From Orobanche coerulescens (Eukaryota; Streptophyta; Magnoliopsida; Lamiales; Orobanchaceae), in contig CM065802.1 in the NCBI GenBank assembly GCA_033398695.1, forward strand, positions 13,180,739 through 13,244,738: 64,000 bases of DNA, in the 5' to 3' direction. Positions within the stretch are counted from its first letter, which is position 1. Every line of letters starts with the position of its first letter. Under the pieces are notes generated by a model that was not told the origin of the DNA, made no database searches, and saw nothing but the letters and a program-made list of their open reading frames with translations. Shown here in pieces: positions 22,719 through 34,192 of the stretch. Both the position numbers and the translations under genes were made by a program.

Positions 22719-23231
22719 TCAGTCATAAAGGGGTGCCTCTAATGACTGTGACACGTATGGCTCATTGCGATTATCGGTGACTGTGAAATTGACGATGGGG
22801 GACTCGTCGAGAGCATCTTCCTCCATATAGTGAGCCTCCCGTTCTTTGGACTCTCTATATTTCTTGTAGTGTGCTGCGACTTGCTTACTTGCATGGCAGT
22901 TCTTGTACCAGTGTCCAGCATCTCCACATCGATAGCATGGTTCATTGCCAACTCTGACTTTGGGAGTGACATGGGGGGTAGGTACTTTGTTTCCTTGGCT
23001 AGAAGAGCCGGGAGCACCAAGTCTTCTCATTACATTGGAAGAACCCCCACATCCTCGACCGCTTTGCCCTTTTCCACGTTGTGGTTTGGGGTTGCCATGA
23101 CCAGTCCCCTGTGCATTGTGGTTCTTTCCACCTTTCACTTTGCCATAGTTGGCCTCGGGAACTTTCTTTGTCCCAGCCGGCCTGGCATTGTTGCTCACCA
23201 ACACTTCATTATGCCTCTCAGCCACTTGCAG
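22719..23231 (-). pseudogene. copia gag, C-terminal half
   Basis: Basic, Gly-rich protein segment with an ARPAGTKKVPEANYGK lead and one CCHC zinc knuckle, CYRCGDAGHWYKNC (C-x2-C-x4-H-x4-C), the nucleic-acid-binding motif of Gag. It starts exactly at the gypsy target site; the N-terminal half lies at 36271-36832, 13 kb away. The open frame runs to a stop at 22719. Confidence 0.85.
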
Positions 23232-25296
23232 TGTAACACCTTCAAGATATTCGAGGTATATTACAGCGCCGTGAATCCCTATATGGGACCCACCAGGTTG
23301 AACAGCATCGTACTCATCGACTCACATAAACGACAACCAACACCATGTCATAAAGACGCAAAACAGAATAATCCACCCGGTTCAACCGGTCAAACATAAC
23401 ATCATCAATCAACACAAACATATAGGCAACAATACAATCCGGACGAACAAGAACTCTTAAGTACTCGAGTACAACTATTAGTTCAAAAGCCACAAAAGAT
23501 GAAAAGACAAAAAGACATTAAGACGTCACTTATGCACAATCATCACGCATGACCATCATCCGTGTACTGGTCCAGTGCCCGCTCGTCCCGATGAACCTGA
23601 CCTGAAATTCATAAAACGAATTTCCCCAAAACGGGTCCCCAGAGGGGTTAGCAATTACGCTAGTACAAGTAACCAGATGAACAACTTACATCTTACACAT
23701 ATAGTAAATGCATGCAATAAGGAAAACCGTTCGGAAGCACTCATTTCGGAAATGCCAATATCAAATCACATTTGTAAAAATACACCACAATTAACCGCGG
23801 ATCCACCCCTCCGTGGACCCCTACCGAGACCCCGTCGGATCTAACCCGTAGTGGTTAAAAGCAAGCTCGCGGATCCACCCCTCCGTGGACCCCTACCGAG
23901 ACCCCGTCGGATCTAACCCGTAGTGAGCATACACACACACACCAATTCTCATACAATACTACTATGTCAAGATTGTAAGTTCATAAGGATACTTGCCTCG
24001 ATTAAATAGACGACGACACGAACGGAACGGAAGAATCAAGCACGACCGTGAGGAACCGACGAGAATGAACCTAACGATTCGAATAGTACAATCACAACCA
24101 CTTCTAAACGATTATGGAAATGGAATACACCCGAAAACCCGCCTACGATTCATGTATATTCATACAAAAATAACAACGAGGGCGGACCACAACCAAACCC
24201 TCTCGATTTTGAAAAACCATGAAAATATACCATGAATCCGTAGGAAAACTAATTATATCAACAAGATTAATCATATTCATCATGAATCCACCAACAAAAC
24301 GGAACGAATCGGAAGGAAAACCCAAAACCCCCAAATTATCCAAAAGTAGGGTTCTAAGAGATTTACCGTGGATTAGGACGAAAGATTCGTGTTGATGTTG
24401 ATATAATACTCCAAGAACTCAAGAAGGATTATGGGTGAGATGATTGGAGGAATAAATCGCCAAGAGAACGCCTCGGAATCGCCTTCGCCGCGGAGAGAGG
24501 AAGAAATGAGATTTTGTGATTATCTCGGTCAACTCCCTGGTTTATATAGCCAGGGAGTGTTAGCGCACGCTAAAACCTCAAGGTTAGCGTGCGCTAACGG
24601 ATAAGATTACAAACTCTACCGGTAGCTGTGTAATTAGCCGTTAGCGTGCGCTACTCGATACGTAGCGTGCGCTAATAACTTCTCTAGCGCGCTATCGACC
24701 AATAGCGTGCGCTACCGAACATCACCGAGTCCAAGAGCCAAATGCCCGAGAACTCACTCGACCTGTTAGCGTGCGCTACCATACAAGCGTAGCGTGCGCT
24801 AACTAGCATCTCGATTGAGTTCGAAGTAACCGCCCGATCGACAGTACACTAGCGCGCCATCTTGAACAACTTAACGTGCGCTAGTCTCCCGACATTAGCG
24901 TGCGCTAGACAAGATAGCGTGCGCTAAGCCGATAGTCCAGAGGCACGGGAGTTAAACCGCCACCCCGTGGTTCACTCGCTAGCGCGCGCTACGAAGTAAA
25001 CGTAGCGTGCGCTACAAAGGAACTTCTAGCGCGCGCTATGCGAAAAATTAGCGTGCGCTAGGTCTGAACACAAACACCACTACACCGTAATACGAACGAA
25101 ACATCCAACTAACACCTCAAAACGCATCATAGCAGAGAATGAATCCACGGCAACCAAACGGGCGGTTCCGCACAACAATTACAAGAATCGATCAAAAGAT
25201 GACGGAAAAGTTACATCAAGGATACACGAGGGTCACTACAATCGAGAATTACACCGGAAATACAATTACAAGGGAAAGAAAAATGCGGATATTACA
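23232..25296 (-). repeat. gypsy 3' LTR
   Basis: A 2065-bp long terminal repeat, TGTAATATCC...GTGTTACA on the minus strand, matching 34193-36270. It contains a tandem 97-bp duplication with GCGGATCCACCCCTCCGTGG (near 23798 and 23871), a U3 box array (24561-25060) and a TATA box near 24540-24550. Short ORFs inside it recur in both LTRs and are not genes. Confidence 0.9.
24561..25060 (-). promoter_or_regulatory. U3 array of 16 TAGCGTGCGCTA boxes with TATA
   Basis: Eleven exact TAGCGTGCGCTA boxes (one in reverse, TAGCGCACGCTA, at 24561), two TAGCGCGCGCTA (24980, 25027) and three degenerate copies (24685, 24850, 24872) in 500 bp. Exact starts include 24585, 24642, 24663, 24703, 24767, 24790, 24896, 24915, 25003 and 25049. 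On the transcribed strand the array ends 10-20 bases upstream of CTATATAAACC (24540-24550), so it sits where an enhancer of LTR transcription would sit. The box is a near-palindrome, suggesting a dimeric DNA-binding protein. The same array is in the other LTR (35516-36027). Confidence 0.75.
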
Positions 25297-25310
25297 TTCT
25301 ACCCCTCTAA
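25297..25310 (-). other. gypsy polypurine tract
   Basis: Immediately before the 3' LTR the minus strand reads TAGAGGGGTAGAA, a purine-rich primer for plus-strand DNA synthesis in the usual place for gypsy elements. Confidence 0.75.
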
Positions 25311-25331
25311 AAATAAGTTTCGTCCCGAAAC

Positions 25332-26881
25332 TTAAGAAACAAACAACTCGGGGTACCTAGCACGCATACTATCCTCGGTTTCCCAAGTTGCCTCCTCGAC
25401 ACCGTGTCTCGACCACTGCACCTTGACCAAAGGTATGGTCTTATGCCTCAATCGTTTCTCACGATGCTCCAAAATCTTCAAAGGGCGCTCTTCAAAAGTA
25501 ACATCTTCGGCGACATCAATCTCACCATAATCGATTATGTGACTAGGATCCGGGACATATTTCCTCAACTGGGAAACATGGAAAGTGCTATGAACATGAC
25601 TCAAGGCCGGAGGTAACGCCAAACGGTATGCCAACCCACCTACTCGCTCGAGGATCTCAAAGGGGCCGATAAATCTCGGACTCAACTTCCCTTTCTTCCC
25701 GAAACGAAAAAATCCCTTCGTCGGCGACACCTTTAGCAAAACGTGGTCTCCCACCTCGAATTCCAAAGGTCGACGACGGACGTCGGCATACGACTTCTGT
25801 CGACTCTGGGCAGTCAACATCCGTTCCCGGATTACTTCTATCTTCCGCCTCGTCTCTAAAACGACATCCGGCTCGGTCCCGACCAAATCGGACGCCTCAT
25901 CCCAACAAATAGGTGATCGACATCGCCGCCCATAAAGTGCCTCATACGGTGCCATCCGAATCGACGCGTGCCAACTGTTGTTGTACGTGAATTCGATCAA
26001 TGGCAAATGCTCCTCCCAGTCTCTACTCCAATCGAGAGCACAAGCACGCAACAAATCCTCGAATGTCTGGATAGTGCGTTCCGACTGTCCATCTGACTGG
26101 GGATGAAAAGAGGTACTCATATGTAAACGGGTACCCAATGCCTTATGCACCGCCTGCCAGAAGTGCGATACAAAACGGCCGTCACGATCCGAAACAATAG
26201 ACTTCGGAGTACCGTGAAGTCTCACAATCTGCGCGATAAACACACGAGCTAACTTCTCCGGGCCCCAAGTATCCTTGATGCCCAGAAAATGTGCCGACTT
26301 GGTCAGGCGATCAACAATCACCCATACCATATTCATGCCCGACCTCGATCTCGGCAAACTCGTAACGAAATCCATCGATATATCTTCCCATTTCCATTCC
26401 TAACGGAAGTGATCGCAATAACCCAAATCGGCCGATGCTCGATCTTGACCTGCTGACAAGTCAAACATCTCGCTACAAACTGTGCGACCTCATCCTTCAT
26501 ATCATTCCACCAGAAATTTCTTCTCAGGTCCTTGTACATCTTACTCGAACCAGGATGAACGGAATAAGGTGTAGCATGGGCCTCCCGTAAGATACTCTGC
26601 CTCAACTCTGAGTCGTTCGGCACACAAAGCCGATTCTGAAATCTCAAAATACCATCCTCGTGAATCACAAACCCAGGAGACTTTCCCTTAAGAACGTTCT
26701 CTCGGATTTGAGTAATCATCGGATCCCCTGATTGCTTCAGCTTAATTTCATCGATCAAAGACGACGAAATCTCTAAAGCACGAAGTTGCCCGACGGCTCC
26801 AGGCAACAAAACTTCAACATCTAACTCGATCAAAGCCCGCCGAAGCTCAGACTGAGATGTAAGGATCTCAAGCGTTCGCAA
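25332..26881 (-). pseudogene. gypsy integrase with chromodomain-like tail
   Basis: Two overlapping frames (26881-26333 and 26375-25332) separated by a frameshift near 26370. The zinc domain has H...H...C-x2-C (HATPYSVHPGSSKMYKDLRR, then CLTCQQ). The catalytic core shows Asp in MDFVTSLP, Asp in IVSDRDGRF and Glu in SDGQSERTIQTFEDLL, the DDE triad. A GPF/Y-type module (FIGPFEILERVGGLAYRLALP) follows, and the tail VKVQWSRHGVEEATWE matches the chromodomain-like C-terminus of chromoviruses, which guides integration into particular chromatin. All catalytic residues are present, so the frameshift is the only evident defect. Confidence 0.88.
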
Positions 26882-26890
26882 CGCAACTGG

Positions 26891-27283
26891 TTAACGACTC
26901 AAGGCGTCGGCCACGACGTTCGCCTTGCCCGGATGATAAAGGATCTCGAGGTCATAATCCTTAATCAACTCTAACCACCTCCTCTGCCTCATATTCAACT
27001 CTCGCTGAGTAAATATGTATTTCAGACTTTTATGATCGGTAAAAATCTGACATGTAGAGCCGAAAAGATAGTGACGCCAAATCTTGAGCGCAAAAATGAC
27101 TGCCGCTAACTCCAAATCATGAGTAGGGTAGTTCAGCTCATACGGCCTCAACTGTCTCGACGCATAGGCAATGGTCTTGCTGTGCTGCATTAATACACAC
27201 CCAAGACCTTGACCCGAAGCATCGCTATAAACGGAAAAACCCTCGTTGCCACATGGCAACGCCAAAACTGGGGCTGAAGTCAA
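26891..27283 (-). pseudogene. gypsy RNase H domain
   Basis: Begins [14 protein letters not shown] and carries [15 protein letters not shown] (first Asp), [18 protein letters not shown] (Glu), [13 protein letters not shown] (Asp) and ends with NVVADALSR (last Asp). This is the complete acidic set of a Ty3/gypsy RNase H, which degrades the RNA strand during reverse transcription. It is separated from the reverse transcriptase by a frame change near 27300. Confidence 0.9.
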
Positions 27284-27389
27284 ACGCTTCTTGATTCCTC
27301 AAAACTCGATCGCCTCGTCATTCCGCATTTAACTTCTGATTGAGCAATCGCGTAAGTGGCCGAGCCGCCGAGAAACCTCGACGAACCTA

Positions 27390-28082
27390 CTAGTAGCCGC
27401 CTAAACCCAAGAAACTACGGAGCTCCTTCACATTCTTGGGCGGTGCCCAATCCAACACCGCCTCAATCTTCTGGATCCACACGAACCCCCTACTTGAAAT
27501 CACGTGACCTAAAAACATCACTTCCTTCAGCCAGAACTCACATTTCGAGAACTTTGCATAGAGTTGCTCGGTCCTCAAAATGTCTAATACTATCCGCAAA
27601 TGATGGGCATGCTCTTCCCCATTCCTCGAATAAATAAGAATATCGTCAATAAAGACGACGACGCACTTATCCAGATACTCGATAAAAACTTTGTTCATCA
27701 ATTGCATGAACACCGCCGGCGCATTAGTTAACCCGAAAGGCATGACTACGAACTCATAATGTCCGTACCTCGTCCGAAAGGTCAAGCTGCACATCGGACT
27801 CTCTCACCCGAGCCGATAGTACCCGATTTCAAATCAATTTTCGAGAATACCGCAGACTCCTCGCAACCGATCGAACAAGTCATCAATTCGCGGCAAAGGA
27901 TACTTGTTCTTGATGGTCACCTTGTTTAGTTCGCGGTAGTCGATACACAAACGTAGTGAGCCATCCTTCTTCCGCACAAACAGGACCGGTGCGCCCCAAG
28001 GCGAGGCACTCGGTCGAACATACCCCAACTCAAGAAGCTCACTCAACTGCTTCTTCAACTCTGCCATCTCTGAAGGTGCCAT
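27390..28082 (-). pseudogene. gypsy reverse transcriptase
   Basis: Two pieces. 28082-27834 has [21 protein letters not shown] and the [26 protein letters not shown] core (first catalytic Asp region). 27794-27390 has [23 protein letters not shown] and [12 protein letters not shown] with the IDD catalytic pair intact. The break at 27800-27850 is a cluster of small indels around CTG, CAG and CCG triplets. The enzyme copies element RNA to DNA inside particles. Confidence 0.9.
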
Positions 28083-28142
28083 GCGATACGGCGCCTACGA
28101 AATCGGAGCCGCGCCGGCTCTAACTCTATAGCAAACTCAACC

Positions 28143-28705
28143 TCACGATCCGGTGGCAATCCGGTAACTCGTCAGAAATACTTCAGGGAACTCATTAACG
28201 ACTGGAATCGACGAAAGCTCGACTCCACCATCCTCCGCATTCAAGGCGTAGCACCAATATCCAGTACACCCCTTTCGCAGGAGTCTCATCGCCTTCAAGG
28301 CGTTAATAACAAATTTCTGGTTTCCCCTCTTTCGCCCCGCGAAAGAGTGCTCGGTGCCGTCCTCGGCTAACATAGTGATGATTCTCGTGCGGTAGTTCAT
28401 GATCGCACCATGCCGCTCGAGCCAATCATCCCCAAGAATCAAATCCTCACCCTCGATACTCACAACAATAAGATTAGAGGGCCAAGTCCTCTCACAAATA
28501 AGTACGAGCAGTCTCGAACCTCCTGATCACCAACAATCCTATCACCGCTAGGAAGCTTAACGATGAAGGGTTCACAAGGCATCAAACAGTCGAGACTCAA
28601 ACGGCGCACACAATCCAAAGATATGAACGAATGCGTAGCACCGGAATCGAAAAGCACACTGACAGGATGAGAAAGAATATAAACGCACTGCCGCCACGTG
28701 AGCAC
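28143..28705 (-). pseudogene. gypsy aspartic protease
   Basis: VLFDSGATHSFISLDCVRR carries the catalytic DSG; EDLILGDDWLERHGAIM is the C-terminal part of the protease fold. Two frames are joined by a shift near 28463. The fragment at 17750-17988 is a close relative. It lies between the zinc-knuckle gag and the reverse transcriptase, as expected. Confidence 0.85.
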
Positions 28706-29210
28706 TGGTCATCGGTCCTCCGCATCTCATAAACCCGCGGATGGGCGGAGCCGACACTGGAAGCTCCCCCCTTAGAGGGCTGACCCCGACCTCTCCCCCA
28801 ACTAGCACTCGGCGGAGACTGAGGAGCAAACGATCCCTGATTCACACTTGGTTCCCTAGGCGCTGGGATGGAAGTCCGGGCACCCACAATTCTCTCCCTC
28901 TCGGCACAGAAAGCCGCCTTGTGGCCCGGTTGGCCACACTGATTACATATCATCAAAGGACTCGGGCAATTACGACTGATGTGTCCTGGCTGGCCACAGT
29001 TAAAACACTTCACCTCTCGAGAAGGGGCACTGGCAGCCCTGCGGGGAAACCCAGTAGATCGAGCTGGGCCACCACCAGCGGAAAAGTTAGCAGACTGAAA
29101 TTTCTGCTGACCCCCACTAAAATTCCCGGCGGACTTCTGCTTCTTACTCTCGCGGGCCGCCTCACTCGCCGTCACGGACATATCGTATGCGAGGGCCCTA
29201 ATCCTTCAAG
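28597..29210 (-). pseudogene. gypsy gag, C-terminal part with two zinc knuckles
   Basis: Gly/Ser-rich segment with CFNCGQPGHISRNC and CNQCGQPGHKAAFC, two CCHC knuckles (C-x2-C-x4-H-x4-C) for RNA packaging. It begins at the CACTA insertion site (TSD AAG 29208-29210); the N-terminal half is at 33257-33988. Confidence 0.9.
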
Positions 29211-30936
29211 CACTACGCCATAAGTGCTCATATGCAATGCTTTTAGCTAGTGTTGCCGCCAAAGCGTTTCAATAGATTGCTGATTTTTGTTCTTTTGAAA
29301 CACTACTGAAATAGTATTGTACTAGATATACATTTAGTGTTGCAAGATAAAAATGGTGTTGCGCGACGTGCAACACCTGTGATGGTGTTGCATTATATCT
29401 AATTTTTTAATAATTTTTTCAAGTTATTGTAAAAAACAAGCACAATGAAATGAAATTTAAATTTTGATAATTTTTTACTCTTAAAGTTTGATATATATCA
29501 TATGATAAATTTGATTCAAATTATTTTTATTTAATATAAATACTTATTATATTTTTTAATATTGTAATTAAAATTATAAATATTTTTTATAATTTTAAAG
29601 TTTAATATATTATCAATATATATAATGAAATTTAAATTACGATAAATGTTTTATTTTCAAAGTTTGATATATAATATAAATTATAAATTATATATATTTA
29701 AATTATTTAATATAAATACATATTATAAATTTTAATAATAAAATTTCAAAATTTTAAACTATAAAAAATAATACAATCCTTTTTAAAAATACTTATATAA
29801 CGTTTAATTAGGAAGCGCTATGTAACAGTACACTTACATAGCGTTTTTAGAAAACGCTGCGGTAAGTTCCGTATTTTAAGTAATATTTCTTTAATTCTCG
29901 ATCTGTCAATTAAAAAGGTATTTTGAACTTTTTATTTTGGATTTGATTTGAGGGATTAAATTCTTTTTTGTTTAGATTTGAATGATTGCTCAAGGGTTTC
30001 CTAATTTTTTCCCTATTTGATTGATTGCGAATGTATTTTACTGATGTGGTTATATTATGTTAAAGCCCGAACCCGGGTCAAAGCCATGTCAGCTCTTTTT
30101 AATGGGAGCCGTCCGATTGAGATTATTAATCTCCCCTTCATCAGGACCGTCCGATACCCCCTTATAACCCACTAACCCTACTCACTCTTGTCACCGCCTC
30201 CCTCATTCTCTTCTCGCAATCTCTCACAAAGTCGTCGTCGTCGCAATAGTAGAATAAACATCAAAGACTTCGGTACGTCTCACTTCGGTAATGTATATTA
30301 GCAAAGTAAAAACAAACAACAACTTCGCTTTTCAATTTACTGAAGTAAAAAAGCCACATAGACTTCAGTAAATGGTACCAAACAAAAAAGCGGGAGGTAG
30401 TTAGAAATTTTAAGTTACAAAGACTTCGCTAATTTGATAATTACTTAAGTAAAAAGTTTGAAATTTTATTTTTTATAAATATTTTTTACAATAGCGAAAT
30501 GTATGTCTTGAGACCGGGAATTAATATTTTGTGGTTAACTGACTAGGGCTAAAAATCATAAATTCTAAAACTTAAGGGCTAGATTGAATTAACCTAAAAA
30601 GTTTGGGTATAAAACCCCTATCACGCCGTTCGGCCGACATCATTCGTTTCTCTCTTCTTCACTCTTCTTCTCTTCCTCAACAATCCTTCTCGGGCGCAAC
30701 TCACAAAATTCACACACACTCACAAAATTCACACACACAGAACACAGAACTCACACACACACACACACACAGTTAAGATTCTATCTATTTCGACCCGCAT
30801 CTCCACCTGGACCGTCCCATGAATTGACGTTTATACAAACTTTAAACCCTTCTTCCCCTTCGTTCACTCGTTCGTCTCGCGCCACCATTTTTGTTTACCA
30901 TTTTTGTTCGAATCTTCAGCCTTCTCCGCCGCGGGG

Positions 30937-31350
30937 ATGAGTAGTTGGAGGAGCCTGGTTCTTCGAATCGGTGAGAAATGCTCAGAGTACGGCGGGAATG
31001 CCGATTACAAAGACCAAATCGTCAGTCTTAGTCTGTGAGTTTCTTTTGAAACCCTAAGTTTGCTTTTTTATTTATTATGTTTATGCCTGCCTGAGAAATA
31101 GCTGTAGAGTTAATTATTTCCTTAGTCATCAACTCTCGCATTTTATTTAATTTCACCAGTTCTCAAAATCTTGAAAAGTTTGCCCAAAAAGATTGGTAGT
31201 TTACTTACTTTCACTAGCCTTTTTCCGGTTGGAATACTGAATAATCTTTTTTTTTCTCCCCTCATTCCAGGAAACTTGTTTCGGCGTGGTTCGCCGTGAA
31301 TTGTTGCATTCCCGTGGCGATATTTTATCCGTGAGGATCTTTCTTCACTC
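30937..31350 (+). pseudogene. Captured CBP80-like exons inside CACTA
   Basis: A first exon-like piece (30937-31020, 28 codons, MSSWRSLVLRIGEKCSEYGG...) ends in phase 0 before GTCAGT. A second piece begins after CTCATTCCAG at 31271 with ETCFGVVRRELLHSRGDIL. Order, spacing and junction match the N-terminus of nuclear cap-binding protein subunit 1 (CBP80/ABH1), which binds capped nuclear RNA with CBP20. Only about 50 of roughly 850 residues are present, with the upstream CT-rich leader and the intron retained, so genomic DNA was captured and not cDNA. The identification is from memory of the family. Confidence 0.7.
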
Positions 31351-31369
31351 TCTTTCTTTTGTTGCTCTT

Positions 31370-32870
31370 TGCCTTAATTTGGTTTCCTTGATTAATTGTT
31401 GTTTTTCGACTTGCTGGGTTACATTCTGTTATTTCTTGGTTTTAAACTCTACTTTATTATTGTTATGTTAGCTTTATTTGTGAACTTAAAAAAATTAAAT
31501 AGATAAAGGGCTTAATAAAAATGAGTTTACAAAAAATGTGTTTCTTAGTGAGACAAGAGTGATCATTTTTCTTGTGTTGCTTTTTTTTTTATGTATAAAC
31601 TTTTCCCCTACTTATAATTTTGATTAAATGAATACCCCCCATCTTAAGAATTAAATACTCAGTAGCTCTCATCCTTGTTTTTGTTGAACATTTTCTTCCA
31701 ATTTTGGAATAGCGATGTTTCCGCAGCATCCCCCCTCCCCCCCTTACGCCCTCATTATCACTGGTTTGCAAGTATGTAAACTTTGTAATATTAACTTGTC
31801 TAGTTGCATTTGTAACTATTTCTTGATCAATAACAAAGACTATGCTCCGTTATAAGCCATATTGTATTTCTTCTTCATCATATAGTTCAACTTGTTTTGG
31901 AAAGGTACAAGTACAAAAACTGGAAATATCCCTGTTAGTTTTGTATGTTATGAGTTGAAAAGTGTACTGTGGTTCCAACTTCTCAGAAGTTGTTAACAGA
32001 GGTATTCTTATCCAGAGTTTGTCAGCCATCCTTAGGTTAAGGGCTAGCACCTATATGTGAATAAAAAAAAAGATGGTCAACTCCTGGAGATTTCCTTGTC
32101 TGTCGATCTTGCCTTGCCTATAGCCTATAGCTGTTAAACACAACTTTTGTTAAATACTGATATTGGGGAATGTTTTAACACTCTGAAATACTGTTGTAGT
32201 TTTCTGGTTATTAATATTTCCTTTCTACCCGTTTGCTGGGACATTTCTTTAGCATTTGAAGCTTTGTGATGAATACATAAATGTCCTAATTGGGCTGTTT
32301 TCTTGTAGTAAAGTTAAAACGTGAGATAATTGAATTTTGAACACGCTATGAATCTCAATTTTTTTCTTTCAACTTTTACAAACGACTCGAGATTTAAATA
32401 AAGTTTTTATTTTTTCATTCAGGGATGATCCTGATATGAAAAGTGAAACAGAAAAGTGGGAGAAGCTAATCCCGGCCTCAACTGGGATATTGGAGAATTT
32501 TTTGCAATGATATCAAGTGATCAAGATGATAATGCTACTCCTATGACTCAAGGCGGCACCACTTATCAGTTATTTCAATATGTAACTTTCGATCACTTGT
32601 ATTTAGACTTAGTAATTTTGTACTTTTTAAGTTAGATTGGTGGTGTTGCTTGGTTTTTGTACTTTTGAAGTTAAATTGTTGGTTTGTTGCTTTGTATGAA
32701 TTTAGGACTTTGTATTTTGTATTGGCATCCTTGTTGGTTTTTGGATGCCTTGGTTTATTTTGGATGGTTTGATGTAAAAATAAAATGGTTATTTCAAAAT
32801 ATTTGTATGAAGTCTTGCCTTTTACTTTAACTGTTGTATTTTATAAAAGTAGTATTATAAAAAAAATACC
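31370..32870. other. CACTA interior, partly captured sequence
   Basis: Intron-like T-rich DNA with a possible further exon after an acceptor at 32422 (DDPDMKSETEKWEKLIPAS...) followed by short open sequence to about 32630. I do not recognise the source. No transposase. Confidence 0.35.
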
Positions 32871-32872
32871 GA

Positions 32873-33010
32873 TGTGGCATAGATGTGGGGCCCATTGCTG
32901 ACTTGGCACAAATGTAGATCCCATTGCTAACGTGGCATCAAGATGGGATCCATTGATGGCATGGCATAAAGGTGGGACCCACTGATGATGTGGCATATGT
33001 GGACCCTATG
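32873..33010. repeat. GTGGCAT...GGGACCCATTG minisatellite
   Basis: About five imperfect copies of a ~29-bp unit (ATGTGGCATAGATGTGGG, CCCATTGCTGA) within the right part of the CACTA element. Confidence 0.7.
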
Positions 33011-33256
33011 TTCTATTTTTTTTAAATCTTAGGCTACATCGTTTGTTGTTGCCTTACTTGGTTATGTTGTTGCATTAGAGGCGTAATGCAATACTTTTCC
33101 GTTGTTGCGGTAGAGACTAAAAGTGTTGTCTTAGGTGTCAAAGGCAACGGCCGTATTGGCAACAAGAGTTTGGTGTTGCATTTGGCCTAAGGCAACACTT
33201 TTTGTGTCTTCTGCAACAATAAACAGGCATTGCCTATGAGCACTTATGGCGTAGTG

Positions 33257-33988
33257 AAGGTAGTACATACGAGCCCCGACATATAGTCCCGAATCGACGA
33301 CTTCATCCGTCTGGAGAAATGGAAAATTTTGTCGCTCTCCTCGACAACTTGGGTCTTCACATAACCCAACTCCTTGTTAAAATCAGCAATAGCTTGAGCT
33401 ACGGGGATATCCCGTGGTTGAGCATCATAAAAAGCATGTACCCGAGCCTGTCTGATCGCCACGGCAATATTCGCCTCCATCAACTCTTGAAACTCACCCA
33501 CGAAGCAAAGATGGTCTTTGGGCCCAACGGCCTCCCACCACCCGTAGCGTCCCCGTGAGAAAGTATTGGGCGATAGGACTCTACGTTCCTCGTGACGCTT
33601 AGTGGCAACGAAGACCTTAGACATCTCCTTGATCCACCCTTCCCACCCAATCGAGTCCGAAGCTCCCGAAAACAGAGGAGGATGCATCTTGATAACATCT
33701 TGGAGCCAACGATCCCCTCCGCCCGAATAGAGTGGCCGATCCGGGTCTCGAACCGCCCGGGCTATCGCCGCCATTTGATTCACCATTTGCCGCATAACGG
33801 CCGCAATACCAAGATCGCACGCTCTCGGGAAGAAGCATGGCTATGACGGTCGCCCGATCACGGCCTCGAAGATCGTGACGTGGCCGCCCCACCGGCCGCC
33901 CACGCCCCGGCCAAGGCCCACGACCACGACCGCGACCACGACCTCTTCCAAAGATCCATACCGGAGTTAAATAAGTAGCAAAAGCCAT
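33257..33988 (-). pseudogene. gypsy gag, N-terminal part
   Basis: Starts in a Gly/Arg-rich leader (33988-33860) and continues as MHPPLFSGASDSIGWEGWIKEM and ARVHAFYDAQPRDIPVAQA, with a retrotransposon-gag-like stretch ending RRMKSSIRDYMSGL at the CACTA insertion site. A frameshift lies near 33800. The rest of gag is at 28597-29210. Gag forms the particle shell. Confidence 0.75.
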
Positions 33989-34173
33989 ACGAGGGTCGAT
34001 AAGAAAAGAACAATCACAAGTCGAGAATCAAGGGTACGATACACTAATTAATGAACAGAGGAAGGAAAACTTACGGACACCGGTAGTACCGTAATCATGG
34101 CGGCGTGACGATGATGTGCAAAACAAAACACCACAAGACCCAATAAACCGACAAGCCTAGGTATCCATAAACC

Positions 34174-34188
34174 TAGAGCTCGATACCA
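34174..34188 (-). other. gypsy primer-binding site (initiator Met tRNA type)
   Basis: Just inside the 5' LTR the minus strand reads TGGTATCGAGC. The usual plant PBS for initiator-Met tRNA is TGGTATCAGAGC; here one A of the CAG is missing. A real element with a broken PBS could not have amplified, so the missing base is either recent or a sequencing error at a CAG site. Confidence 0.8.
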
Positions 34189-34192
34189 TTTT

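Larger units (their letters stand above)
29211..33256. mobile_element. Non-autonomous CACTA (En/Spm) element
   Basis: A 4046-bp insertion starting CACTACGCCATAAGTGCTCA and ending with its inverse (…TGAGCACTTATGGCGTAGTG), with terminal inverted repeats of about 30 bases and a 3-bp TSD AAG (29208-29210, 33257-33259). Subterminal regions (29235-29400, 33050-33240) are dense in GTTGC/GCAAC motifs, the usual transposase-binding repeats. No TNPA/TNPD genes are present. The interior contains captured gene exons and a small satellite. It sits inside gag of the gypsy element, so it is the youngest layer of the nest. Confidence 0.93.

Noticed and set aside
23993..24343. 80- and 66-codon open frames repeated at 34945-35295
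   Set aside because: Both lie inside the gypsy LTRs and occur twice only because the LTR does. No domain and no start context.
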